Source: Hormiphora californensis (Eukaryota; Ctenophora; Tentaculata; Cydippida; Pleurobrachiidae). Taken from it: DNA of 64,000 nucleotides. Positions 56,701-64,000 of this stretch are shown here, in pieces. The notes under the pieces were generated by a model that was not told the origin of the DNA, made no database searches, and saw only the letters and a list, made by a program, of their open reading frames with translations. The first letter of the stretch is position 1, and each line of letters opens with the position of its first letter. The stretch is taken from positions 3,678,750 through 3,742,749 of the forward strand of contig CM035355.1 of the NCBI GenBank assembly GCA_020137815.1, given 5' to 3'. Both the position numbers and the translations under genes were made by a program.

Positions 56701-58336
56701 CGAATGAAAGTCTCGCCAGGACAAATTCAAGCCGTCGTAAATGTTCTTCAATTGTGTTGCTGCCAATTAACACATCATCCAGAAAGCAAATGAGTGCTTC
56801 AAATGGTACTCTTTGAAATAATTGTGCCATACATTTGGCAAAGATGCTGCTGCTAGAGCAATGTCCCATGATAAGTCTCGCCCATTGGTAACGAGTATTT
56901 TTATATGTGAATGCTGTGAGGGGTCTGCTTTCCTCATCTAGTTTAATTTGGTTGAAACCCTTGGTGAAATCAAAGGATGTTAACCATTCGCATTCGTTCA
57001 TGTTATTCATGACTGTGTTTATGTTTGGTAATTGAAAAGTATCAGGTATGCTTTCCTTGTTTAGTTGTCTCAGATCCTGTACCACTCTGTATTTCTTGGT
57101 ACCTGGTTTTTGAACTAAGAAGACTGGGCTGTTCCATGCCCCAGAATTTTCGCATTCTTGAAGTTGTCCAGAGTCTACCAATGTCATGAGTTCCTTTTCC
57201 ATAACGTTTTCTAAGTTATATGGAACTTGTCTAGTCGGGATCCATTTGGCGACATAATCATGTTTCAATTTGAGAGATGCCTCGAAGAATGTGGCAGTTC
57301 CGAGATCAAATTGATGTTTTGAGAAACAATGAGAATAATTTTCCAGCAATTGTTTTAATTCTTGTTTATGGTTATCGCTTATTTGGAGATCATTTACTCC
57401 CAGTTGTTCAAATAGCTTGTCCATGTCCTGCCATTTGTCTTTATTTCTTGTCACCTCTTCCGGTTCTGCTTCTGGCAGACGAGGTATGTTAATGTTTGCA
57501 TCATAGCTGTCTAATTTGTTGACAGTTTGTCTGTATGATTGATCCACAGGAACCATGTTGCCAATTACCCTGTTTCTATGTAGGATAATGTCTTGTGGTA
57601 ATGGATTCACACATCGTATTGGTATTTCATTCCCAGTGCTATGTGTCATGCTGTTTTGGATGCATATTCCAAGAGAGTGGGTTAATTTCGGATTGTTAAA
57701 AACAATACCCTCATGTGTTTTTTCACTGTTGCGCATGGATAATTTAGCAACAAAATGTGTAACACTGTTAGCAGGAATGGTAATTCTCTTTTTAATCTTA
57801 ATTCTGCATTGTTGTGGTAGATTTGTTGGGTAATTGCGAGCTTGTATTTTACCATATCGAGTGTGGATTGTTTGTTTTGCCACATCAATACGCATATCAA
57901 GTTGCTCCATTAAATTTGTACCAGCCAATATGTCGTCTGGTAGATTGTCCATTACAATGAATTTTTGTTTGACCTCTGTTTTGGCCACTGTGATGTTTAA
58001 ATGAATTTCACCTTTAGTCAACAATTTCATGTTCGAGAGACCTTTAATGATTGTTGCTGTTGGTTGAATATGGTCCAACATGTTGAGTTGATGTATGATC
58101 CGTGTGCTGATCAGACTTGCTCCTGCTCCTGTGTCTAGAAACATGTTAAAAGGTTTGTTTGACACATATGCTGTCACAATTAATTGTTTTGAATTGTTCG
58201 GGCTCGGGTTGCAAGTATTGTTGTATGTTGGCTTCTTTATGTTTGAAGTAGCTGTTCTGTTGCAACCCTGTTCTAGTTTAAATTTCGCCTGTTGCATTGA
58301 GCTATGTAGTGCCCGTGTGTTCCACAGCCATAGCAT
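53726..58336 (-). CDS. pol: Gypsy Pol polyprotein: protease, RT, RNase H, integrase
   Basis: 1,536 codons are open in the -1 frame relative to gag, overlapping it by 64 bases. If made by frameshifting, the first residues listed before the overlap site are not used. Protease DTGAGAS at 68-74. RT with FDFTKGFNQI (Asp 456) and FLDDVLIG (Asp 520-521). RNase H with Asp 670, Glu 711 and Asp 737. Integrase zinc finger His 921, His 926, Cys 953, Cys 956 and catalytic Asp 988, Asp 1049, Glu 1085, which is exact DX35E spacing. A GPY-type motif (FEGPYLITEKL) follows. The long C-terminal tail is unusual: an Asp/Ser run (DSDSDSDDDDD), a Pro/Glu/Thr-rich region with EPEPEPEP, and a basic end. No disrupting mutation is seen. 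Confidence 0.95.
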   Translation of the reverse strand: MLWLWNTRALHSSMQQAKFKLEQGCNRTATSNIKKPTYNNTCNPSPNNSKQLIVTAYVSNKPFNMFLDTGAGASLISTRIIHQLNMLDHIQPTATIIKGLSNMKLLTKGEIHLNITVAKTEVKQKFIVMDNLPDDILAGTNLMEQLDMRIDVAKQTIHTRYGKIQARNYPTNLPQQCRIKIKKRITIPANSVTHFVAKLSMRNSEKTHEGIVFNNPKLTHSLGICIQNSMTHSTGNEIPIRCVNPLPQDIILHRNRVIGNMVPVDQSYRQTVNKLDSYDANINIPRLPEAEPEEVTRNKDKWQDMDKLFEQLGVNDLQISDNHKQELKQLLENYSHCFSKHQFDLGTATFFEASLKLKHDYVAKWIPTRQVPYNLENVMEKELMTLVDSGQLQECENSGAWNSPVFLVQKPGTKKYRVVQDLRQLNKESIPDTFQLPNINTVMNNMNECEWLTSFDFTKGFNQIKLDEESRPLTAFTYKNTRYQWARLIMGHCSSSSIFAKCMAQLFQRVPFEALICFLDDVLIGSNTIEEHLRRLEFVLARLSFGGLKISPSKTQLFRNKVKFLGHIIDKNGLQIDPDRVEAIQQLPPSKSVKELQKFLGAINYNRAFIKNYSKIAAPLYNLLRKKEKFVWSNEAIQAFNRLKHSLSSAPVLVIPDNRHPDQFYELTIDSSNIGHGATLNQNINGEKRTVSFWSKAVPIHQRKFGATRLEFLGLCHALKHYRMYLMGNKQFTVLTDCKALLNLRTIFKNESSYIHRKLAELEQYNFKIKHIAGNSVDMSMTDYLSRHPVTKTKTMGTQTVNSNTKSVKFATDEQLIPEGIAHINKVLARESPVTISEIRDDYQYDNTLSTVIDWIKHGNIPKRLSSKTPVELRHYWQQIDELKFENGLLKKSTFDSYQGILNEIVVLPHTLVERILYTFHDKNGHSGPELSLTSCQQKYYFYKMRKTFQLYCDACITCAKSKQPHSFKKAPLKPMVYTEFGQCVAIDFLERSKTPNARGYTAILVMVDQYSNYVVATPVKSTGAEEAAKIIVRDWIQRLGVMKSLRHDLGSAFTAKLFQSMLKMFDIQSKHGVPWHSQANGLCEAMNKRINTCIRTCLDTQQQRNFDQWLGYITFTLNSLKNSKTKHSANFLVFSRELTAPRDLFTLDNERTDNLQHDICDISKQQNIYNTYISAQKISRNVIHAIQEKAKHMKAAYDKHIKGPYFEKGQHCMLLIKPNQHKWLPRFEGPYLITEKLSDHNYIVKIGDSQKLVNIEKMKHYKTNKFSPSEKNTIQQSDDIPKESDYETAPTSATSGGDDSDSDSDDDDDNFPTTTRNRQTINTHRPNLRENTPQVEHTTETQSTANIQQNIIPTPVESSTPAAPTRKSGRKRKTTERLTYETLGGEPSKGKNKPPTVQPVIPAPVEAESGNESRADEFLDALDATATEEQTPEPVTEETQPTVESQPDVETQPAVVTEPEPEPEPPTTSEQRVKDKPNFNVPGKPLRKPRGKEDALTKIGLADPIYTSSEKEELKRYRQEKERRRIEEKKNSEKR

Positions 58337-59232
58337 TTACCCTGGCCTCCATTTCTGTTATAAGGGTAGGGCGATTTGGGTCGGTATTTTCCCCAATTAT
58401 TTGATCTGTCTCTCGAGCTGCTTCGGTATCTATTTCCGTAGCCATTTCTGTTGTAGTCCCTTCCTCGGCTGTTGCTTCGTTCATATCTTCTTCCTCGGCT
58501 GTTGCTTCTGTTGTAATTTCTTCCTCGGCTGTAGTCAGATGTTGCTGCGACTTGTTGCACTTCCTGTTCCTCAGCTTTGAAGATTGGTGTTTCATTTTGC
58601 TTCACCAAGATGTTGACGGATTCGAGATGTTTTGCCAGTTTCATAGCCTCCTCAAAAGAACCGCAAACTGCTTCGTTCAATTTTCTTCGGATGGTTGTGT
58701 CTCTCAGTCCTCGAAGTAGCACAAGTAGTGCGATGTCACCAGCCTGTTCAACTGCTCCATATGCTGATCTCGCTTTCTCCTTGATGGCGTTGCAGAACTG
58801 TGTAATGTTCTCATTTGGTTCTTGTTTCAGGTTCATGAGCTGTTGTTTCATTGATGTTTGGTTGTATCCCATGTATTCATTTTTCAGGACAGAGCACAAT
58901 TTCTCAGCATTACATTTCTGGGCAGGTGTTAGATTTGAAACTGCTTCTTTCAATGTTAGGTATGTATCATCGTCAACACAACGTAGAAAGAGAGTATCAA
59001 GATGTTCTCTATAGTTGTTCATTTTTATGTGGTCGATGAATCTCTCACAAAATATGTTAAAACTTTCGCCAGTTTTAAATTTGGGTGGCTTGGTCAATGT
59101 ATATCCGTTGTTATGGTGATGTGTAGAGGGAATTTTCATGCCTTCTTCTTTCATTTTAATCGAGATTTGATCCATCTCTAATTTTAATTGGTCCATTTTT
59201 TCTTGGAGTTCATGTTTAACATCATCACCCAT
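58273..59232 (-). CDS. gag: Gypsy Gag
   Basis: 319 residues. It starts with a charged coiled-coil-like helix (HELQEKMDQLKLEMDQISIK), continues with a retrotransposon-Gag-type region (FNIFCERFIDHIKM, FLRCVDDDTYLTLKEAV, NITQFCNAIKEKARSAYG), and has a basic RG/RS-rich stretch (GRNYNRSNSRGRRYERSNSR). It ends in a single zinc knuckle CYGCGTHGHYIAQC (residues 300-313, CX2CX4HX4C). Gag forms the particle and packages element RNA. The stop TAG at 58273-58275 is preceded at once by the slippery heptamer that leads into pol. Confidence 0.93.
   Translation of the reverse strand: MGDDVKHELQEKMDQLKLEMDQISIKMKEEGMKIPSTHHHNNGYTLTKPPKFKTGESFNIFCERFIDHIKMNNYREHLDTLFLRCVDDDTYLTLKEAVSNLTPAQKCNAEKLCSVLKNEYMGYNQTSMKQQLMNLKQEPNENITQFCNAIKEKARSAYGAVEQAGDIALLVLLRGLRDTTIRRKLNEAVCGSFEEAMKLAKHLESVNILVKQNETPIFKAEEQEVQQVAATSDYSRGRNYNRSNSRGRRYERSNSRGRDYNRNGYGNRYRSSSRDRSNNWGKYRPKSPYPYNRNGGQGKCYGCGTHGHYIAQCNRRNLN
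58279..58285 (-). promoter_or_regulatory. Putative -1 ribosomal frameshift site
   Basis: In the gag frame the heptamer is A AAT TTA, a canonical X XXY YYZ slippery site, followed by AAC TAG. Slipping back by one base enters the pol frame (KFKLEQG). This is the same heptamer type used by some retroviruses. I did not model a downstream RNA structure. Confidence 0.7.
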
Positions 59233-59270
59233 GTTTGATGCTGGTTAGGTAAAACAGTGTTTACTTTTTA

Positions 59271-59298
59271 TATGGTTCGAATTTATATCAAGGCTCCA
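59271..59298 (-). other. Primer-binding site
   Basis: Two bases inside the 5' LTR the minus strand reads TGGAGCCTTGA. Its complement on the plus strand ends in CCA and has the spacing of a whole tRNA 3' half: 5-base stem (271-275), loop ttcgaat (276-282), 5-base stem (283-287), 7-base acceptor strand (288-294), discriminator and CCA. I cannot name the tRNA. Confidence 0.6.
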
Positions 59299-59300
59299 CT

Positions 59301-59828
59301 TGTTATGGTGGTTATGTGGTGATGTATGGGTGAGTATAATTTACTGGTTTAGGGAATAGGGTACACTAGATAACTACAGGTTACAGAAAGGCGAATAAAT
59401 AAAACTAGCTCAATCGGGTATCCGTGGGAAAGGCAAGGAGGATAGCTTGGCGGTGCAGGGGAAGTAAGGGTCTTCGTTCCGCTAGGGAGATGGTGTGGGA
59501 TAGTAGCGGATCGGTCCTGTTTCCAGTTCTTCATCTCGGTTATATAGTGCAGTGCCTTGTTTCCTCTGTCATCACGATAGACATAACAAAGATCGTAGGT
59601 TAAACATCTTATCGATTCTGCTTGACGTAGGTGCTTGACGTAGGTGCTCCTCGCAGTAATAATAAAGATGGTAGGTAAATCATCTTATCGTTCTTGCTTG
59701 ACATCGTACTCCTCGAACTCATAACAAATAACATATAACAATCCATCAATATAATCGTCTCCCAGGAATGATGTAATCTCTTCACGATTTATTCTGTGAA
59801 GTCAATGTGAAGGAATCATGATATAACA
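59301..59828 (-). repeat. 5' LTR of the Gypsy element
   Basis: 528 bp, TG...CA ends. On the minus strand there is a TATATAA box near 59540 (ctgcactatataacc) that could serve as the core promoter. It contains a short internal duplication (gcttgacgtaggt repeated, near 59620-59645) present in both LTRs. Confidence 0.92.
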
Positions 59829-61092
59829 TGACTTCCTGGGAACCCTCGAAGACTCAGTACCCAAGGATACTACCATGGTTGCAATAGATATAGTAGCCCT
59901 CTATCCCAGTATAACCAACCAACTGGGCCGAGATGCAACTGAATACTGGCTGGATATGTATCCCGAACTCCTTGGAAACTTCAGCAAGGCATTCGTGATG
60001 AACCTCCTAGATCTGATCCAGAGCAATGTTTTCATGACATTCAACCATGACACCTTCCAGCAAGTGGAAGGGACGGCCATGGGCAAAGCACACGCCCCAC
60101 CATATGCTAACTTGGTCGTGGCATTCTTGATCAACACAAAACTCCTACCCATGATAACGAGCAGCCACAATGAAGAAGCAGCTTCGTACATCAACAAGCA
60201 TATCAAACTATTTCTTGATGATGGGTTCCTCTTCCTGGATGAAAAGCAGATCACAGCTAAAGACCTATTGGAGCACCTCAACCAAATGGACCCAGCTATC
60301 AAGTTTACTATGGACGTCTCCCCTACCGAGATACCGTTTCTGGATGTCCTAATAAAACTCGAGCCTGACCTAGACAACCCTACGAGGACTACAATCATTA
60401 CCGACATTTACAGTAAACCAACTGACAGCTTCAGCTACTTTCACTTCCAATCGTGTGCACCTAGACACGTTAAACGGAACATTCCGTACACACTGGCCCG
60501 CAGAATCGCCACGATCGTATCCAGCAATGAACTAAAGGCCAAAAGACTCGCTGAACTCCGCCCCAAACTCCAACGCCGAGGATACCCAGAAAAACTAATT
60601 GGTGATGCTATCAACAAAGCTGGGTCACTGGAAAGAAAAACACTGCTCCAAACAAATGAAAAAGAAGCAGCTCCAAGAGACCAGATAATCTTTACCAGTA
60701 CCTACAACCCTACTATAGTAGACCCAGCCATACGTCTAAAACAGGCGTGTATGAACCTCAAACATACCACTGCGAGCATGCCAACAAAGATAATTGCCGC
60801 ACGCAGACAGCCACCAAACCTTCGTCGAATCCTCTCACTCTCCAAGAAGAGGGACCAATACATAGAACAAAATAAAACAGGGGGCCAACCATTCACCCGA
60901 TGTGAGGATAAACGTTGCAAAACATGCCCAGCTAGTATTCAGGAGGGGAACTTCACTACCCAAAATGGAACTGTACTCACCAGAAACCACACGATGAGCT
61001 GCAAAAGCAAAGACCTGATTTACCTGATCAGGGTCTGTCAGCAGTGTCGCATAGTTTTCAAAATCTCCGCACAAACGACTAGCACAAAATGA
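59829..61092 (+). CDS. PLE reverse transcriptase core and start of the endonuclease linker
   Basis: The frame is open from the insertion edge at 59829 (first internal ATG at 59875). Counting from that ATG, motif A is VAIDIVALYPSI with Asp 5, motif B is GTAMGKAHAPPYANL around 66-80, and motif C is KLFLDDGFLFLD with Asp 115 and 116. The thumb follows (DIYSKPTDSFSYFHFQSCAP and onward), then the CxxC linker. PLE-derived coding ends at DLIYLI; the last 20 or so residues to 61092 are from unrelated flanking DNA. RT acts on the element's own RNA at nicked target DNA. All catalytic aspartates are present, but the protein is interrupted upstream. Confidence 0.88.
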
Positions 61093-61650
61093 CAACATGC
61101 AAAGAATTGCTTGCTGCTCAGTTAGTTTTTATGTTAGCGACTTGAAACAAAGTACATCGTTTAGAGAATTTAATTGTCTATTTCTAGGTCAAAACTAGAG
61201 GAAAAATGAGCAGGTACAGGTGAAGTTAGAGAAATCTAAAAAAGGACCTCAAAAAAAGGTCTTTTCGACCAAATTTTTTGAAATCGCCTTAGCTCTGGAA
61301 GTAGGGCTGATCTCGAAAATCGGTGAAGTACAGTTTGAACAACTTTGTCTGAATTTTCACGTAATACCGGTTTTAACCTGATTGGATCAACCACCTATGA
61401 GCCTACCTCAAAAAACTTTGAAACAACCTGATTTTTTCAAAATTTCGCTCATCCCGAGAATTTTGGAAAAGTGTCGCATCATTTTCGCGATTTTGATACG
61501 ACACTTTCCCCCTGCATATAAATACCTGTATCTCTCTTCCTCTCTAGTTTCTACGCCACGATCTCACTTTTCTAGTGTATCGAGGAGGTTACACTGACTG
61601 GGGAGAGGGGGAGGCTGCACCGTTTGGTTGTGCTGCTGTAGAATATCTGG
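61031..61650. other. AT-rich flank after the PLE break, no gene
   Basis: No coding sequence is recognised. The words aagtgtcgcatcatttt and tgtcgcatagttttc occur on either side of the break region, hinting at local repeats. Confidence 0.35.
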
Positions 61651-61949
61651 CCAGAAATAGGCTAAATATGTAACTAATTGATATCAAATCAAAAATCACT
61701 TTACCCGACTAATTTCGATACGCTGAATCACGTGAGCAACTTTTTAAAGCTCTCAGAGGTCGATAAAGTGCTATAATTGGGTCTAATTGACGAAATTACA
61801 ACTTCTCCCCTAGAAACGCTATGAAGTGGTATGAGGGCAATGTACCCACTGATTCGATACCATGATTAACATAAGCATCTTTCCTAAGCTCTCAATAGTG
61901 GATAAAGTGCTGTAATTGAGCATAATTGGGTCTAATCATAGCACTGGCA

Positions 61950-62032
61950 AGTGCCCCGGGCCCAAAAGGGGGGTGTGGGGGCGCAGCCCCCACCTTAAAC
62001 GGGGGTGTGGGGGCAGAGCCCCCACCTTAGAA
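61950..62032. repeat. G/C-rich duplicated hairpin
   Basis: gggggtgtgggggcgcagcc and gggggtgtgggggcagagcc, each followed by cccacctta, occur 34 bp apart. Each forms a gtgggggc/gccccc hairpin; the G runs could also form a quadruplex. Confidence 0.6.
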
Positions 62033-62533
62033 ATACCCTCTAACTCAAAAAATAAAAGAGAGAGCACACGGAACACTTCTACACACAAGCGTGTTAACCT
62101 GCCAGTGCTACCTGCCAGTGCTACTATATACCATTGCAAATTTCGGGGTTTTTGATGCTTTAAAAATGCATGTTCCAGATAAAGTAGAGGGATGAAATTT
62201 TGTACTCTAAGGGCCCTCATATAGGAGAAGAGGCATACAAAATTTCAGAATGATCGGATGTAGGGTAAAAATTTGCCAGAGGGGTCCCAAAATGCAAAAA
62301 TGTAAGGGATGGGACGGGAGGGGACGGGAGGGGAGGAGATTGAGTGTTCTCCTAAACCAGAAATAGTAGAGACTTGCCGTTTGGAACACTGGTTCCTTGC
62401 ATTATTTGGCGTGGTATAGGCTATGTGAAAACTTCGAAATCGCCATAGTTCATTAATTATTCATTAATTATTCATTAATTATTCATTTTAATAACTTAAT
62501 TGCGTTATATCTCCACTTCGGCTCGTCCTAAAA

Positions 62534-62968
62534 CGTTTTCATGGGTATATTCCGACTCAAAATAGTCGATTTATGGGGGGTCGTCCCCCGGACAAAAATT
62601 CGTATCTCGCACCGTTTAGCCGTTATTTGCATATTTATGCTCAAATTCATGATTTTATGCATATCCGTTAAAATGTCCACTTCGGCTGACCCTAGAACGT
62701 TTTCTTGGGTATATTCCGACTCAAAATAGTCGATTTGTGGGGGGTCGTCCCCCGGACAAAAATTCGTATCTCGCACCGTTTAGCCGTTATTTGTATATTT
62801 ATGCTCAAATTCATGATTTTATGCATACCCTTTAAAATTTCCACTTCGGCTGACCCTAAAACGTTTTCTTGGGTATATTCCGACTCAAAATAGTCGATTT
62901 ATGGGGGTCTTCCCCCAGACAAAAGTTCGTAACTCCCACCGTTTAGCCGTTATATGCATATTTATATA
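62534..62968. repeat. 164-bp tandem repeat, 2.6 units
   Basis: Units start at 62534, 62698 and 62862 (cgttttc.tgggtatattcc). Each contains aaaatagtcgattt, ggggtcgtcccccgga and cgtatctcgcaccgtttagc. The copies differ at a few bases. A minisatellite or satellite fragment. Confidence 0.88.
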
Positions 62969-63035
62969 GCATTCAGATCCCAAAATAAAATCAAGAAAAA
63001 AGCTGTCTCTTTTTTACACCAAAAAGAACAGAAAT

Positions 63036-63450
63036 TTAGTCCAAAAACCAATTAAATAAATTAGTTTGGATGCCCGGGCCCATTTGGTGTCACGGGGGTA
63101 AAACCTTTAGGCTACTGTCATAAATGATGAATATCGAGAGAGATAAAGAAAAACAAATTGTGATATAAAGAGTGAGATATATCGAGAAAGACGGAGAGAT
63201 AGTAAGAGAAATAAAAGAGAGAGAAAAAAAGAGAAAGAGGGAAATATGGAGGTGGAGAGTGGGAGAAAGAGGAAAAGAGGGAGAAAGAGATAGAGGGATG
63301 AAGAGAAAGAGAAAAGAAAAACGAGAGATGTGTATTGAAAAATAAACGAGATATGCCATTATTTATGACAGTAGCCTAAAGGTTTTACCCCCGTGACACC
63401 AAATGGGCCCGGGCATCCAAACTAATTTATTTAATTGGTTTTTGGACTAA
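63036..63450. repeat. Inverted repeat, arms about 90 bp, GA-rich loop
   Basis: The left arm, from ttagtccaaaaaccaattaa to gctactgtcataaatgatg, is matched by the right arm ending ttggtttttggactaa, nearly without mismatch. The 240-bp loop is gagaaag-rich. It contains gcccgggcccatttggtgtc and its complement. Confidence 0.8.
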
Positions 63451-63908
63451 TTGAGCAACATATAATTACAACTTTTCTCTGCAAACAATATAAGTTCATT
63501 AGGAGGCACTAATACCACGTTGATTTTGATATCCTGATTCACATGAGTAGGGCATGTGCATCTTTATATAATAAAATCTTGTTGGCGGAGAAACTGCTCT
63601 AATTGGGTATAATTGGTTAAAATTATAATTATTTCCAAGAAACGCTCTAATTCCGTATGAGGGCACTTTCTCCAATCATTTGGATACCCTGATTTGAATG
63701 AATAACTATTCTAAGGTCTAAGTGGCGGAGAAAATGCTCTAATTGAGCATAACTGGGTCGAATTTATCAAAATAATAACAATTTATCTCCTGTAGGGTGC
63801 CCTTTATATACTGCTTCTCTCGCAAATCAATGTGGTATTAGTGCCTCCTAATGTATGTACTTATATTATGTTTGCAGGGAAAAGTTGTAATTATATGTTG
63901 CTCAATTA
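63451..63908. repeat. Inverted repeat, arms about 80 bp
   Basis: Left arm ttgagcaacatataattaca...cactaataccacgttgat; right arm ttaatcaatgtggtattagtg-like...taattatatgttgctcaa (about 63815-63905). It directly adjoins the previous palindrome. Confidence 0.75.
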
Positions 63909-64000
63909 GACCCAATTATGCTCAATTAGAGTACTTTATCCACTATTGAGAGCTTAGGAAAGATGCTAATGTGAATCAGGGTATCGAAATCAGTGGCGTA

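Larger units (their letters stand above)
52642..59828 (-). mobile_element. Intact Ty3/Gypsy-type LTR retrotransposon
   Basis: 7,187 bp with two 528-bp LTRs (52642-53169 and 59301-59828) that differ at about four positions by eye. The ends are TGTTAT and ATAACA. The target duplication tgac is at 52638-52641 and 59829-59832. On the minus strand the order is 5' LTR, PBS, gag, pol, PPT, 3' LTR. Both frames are open. It lies inside the Penelope-like element in the opposite transcriptional sense. The near-identical LTRs mean a recent insertion. Integrase follows RT-RNase H, which is the Gypsy rather than the Copia order. Confidence 0.95.
51371..61030 (+). mobile_element. Penelope-like element, main copy, split by a Gypsy element and 3'-truncated
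   Basis: The left part is 51371-52641 and the right part 59829 to about 61028, separated by the complete LTR element 52642-59828. The two parts are collinear: the frame reads through from SYD at the left break to FLGTLEDS at the right break once the inserted element and one copy of its 4-bp duplication are ignored. The right end breaks inside the GIY-YIG domain after DLIYLI, where unrelated sequence follows. It was therefore inactivated both by insertion and by 3' loss. Confidence 0.85.
61650..64000. repeat. Nested palindromes with degenerate tandem units, cut by the right edge
   Basis: A degenerate unit of about 130-145 bp (core gctctcaatagtggataaag then tgctgtaattgagcataatt) occurs at about 61715-61800, 61851-61937, 63525-63650 and 63660-63760 on the plus strand, and inverted at 63907-64000. 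The inverted last copy matches 61851-61937 closely. So the whole block is an inverted structure whose right arm leaves the window. Two smaller palindromes are nested inside (63036-63450 and 63451-63908). Confidence 0.65.

Overview
The window is animal (metazoan) nuclear DNA. It holds intron-containing homologues of animal genes, namely dynein light chain DNAL4 and two STAT transcription-factor genes. Around them are retroelements and non-autonomous DNA transposons typical of invertebrates: a LINE ORF1 with CCCH fingers, a Penelope-like element (PLE), a Ty3/Gypsy element and hAT-type MITEs. GA microsatellites are very frequent. Nothing fixes the phylum. The short introns of DNAL4 and the divergent STATs fit an invertebrate, and I go no further than that.

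Layout. 0-2.4 kb: a LINE ORF1 running off the left edge (minus strand), next to the 3' part of another retroelement (plus strand). 2.4-6.3 kb: a 680-bp foldback element, smaller palindromes and a decayed LINE RT. 6.36-7.04 kb: a complete three-exon DNAL4 gene (plus strand). 7-10.9 kb: palindromes, a minisatellite followed by its own reverse complement, and otherwise no gene. 10.9-19.2 kb: STAT gene A (minus strand), traced through the N-terminal, coiled-coil, DNA-binding, linker and SH2 domains to the activation tyrosine and tail; its introns hold an 822-bp hAT-type element, TA-flanked palindromes and microsatellites. 19.2-23.1 kb: no recognisable gene. 23.1-32.3 kb: a 9-kb array of a 38-bp minisatellite with a recurring spacer. 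35.7-48.8 kb: a second, divergent STAT gene (B, minus strand), recognisable from its N-terminal exons to the linker, with no SH2 exons found. The stretch from about 40.0 to 45.2 kb is a homopolymer-inflated, degraded near-copy of 45.4-48.0 kb and looks like uncorrected reads in the assembly. 50.3-61.0 kb: a PLE in head-to-head arrangement with an inverted 5'-truncated copy. It was split by a recent, intact Ty3/Gypsy element (52,642-59,828) with 528-bp LTRs, a 4-bp target duplication, gag, pol, PBS, PPT and a -1 frameshift heptamer. 61.6-64 kb: nested palindromes and degenerate tandem units running off the right edge.

The two STAT genes lie in the same orientation, B upstream of A, and probably form an old tandem pair. 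DNAL4 is convergent with STAT-A. Everything else is repeat or mobile DNA. The strongest second looks are the SH2-less STAT-B locus, the two hAT MITE copies with perfect 8-bp duplications in STAT-B, the possible alternative C-termini of STAT-A, the intact Gypsy element with its frameshift site and tRNA-like primer site, and the noisy assembly blocks.
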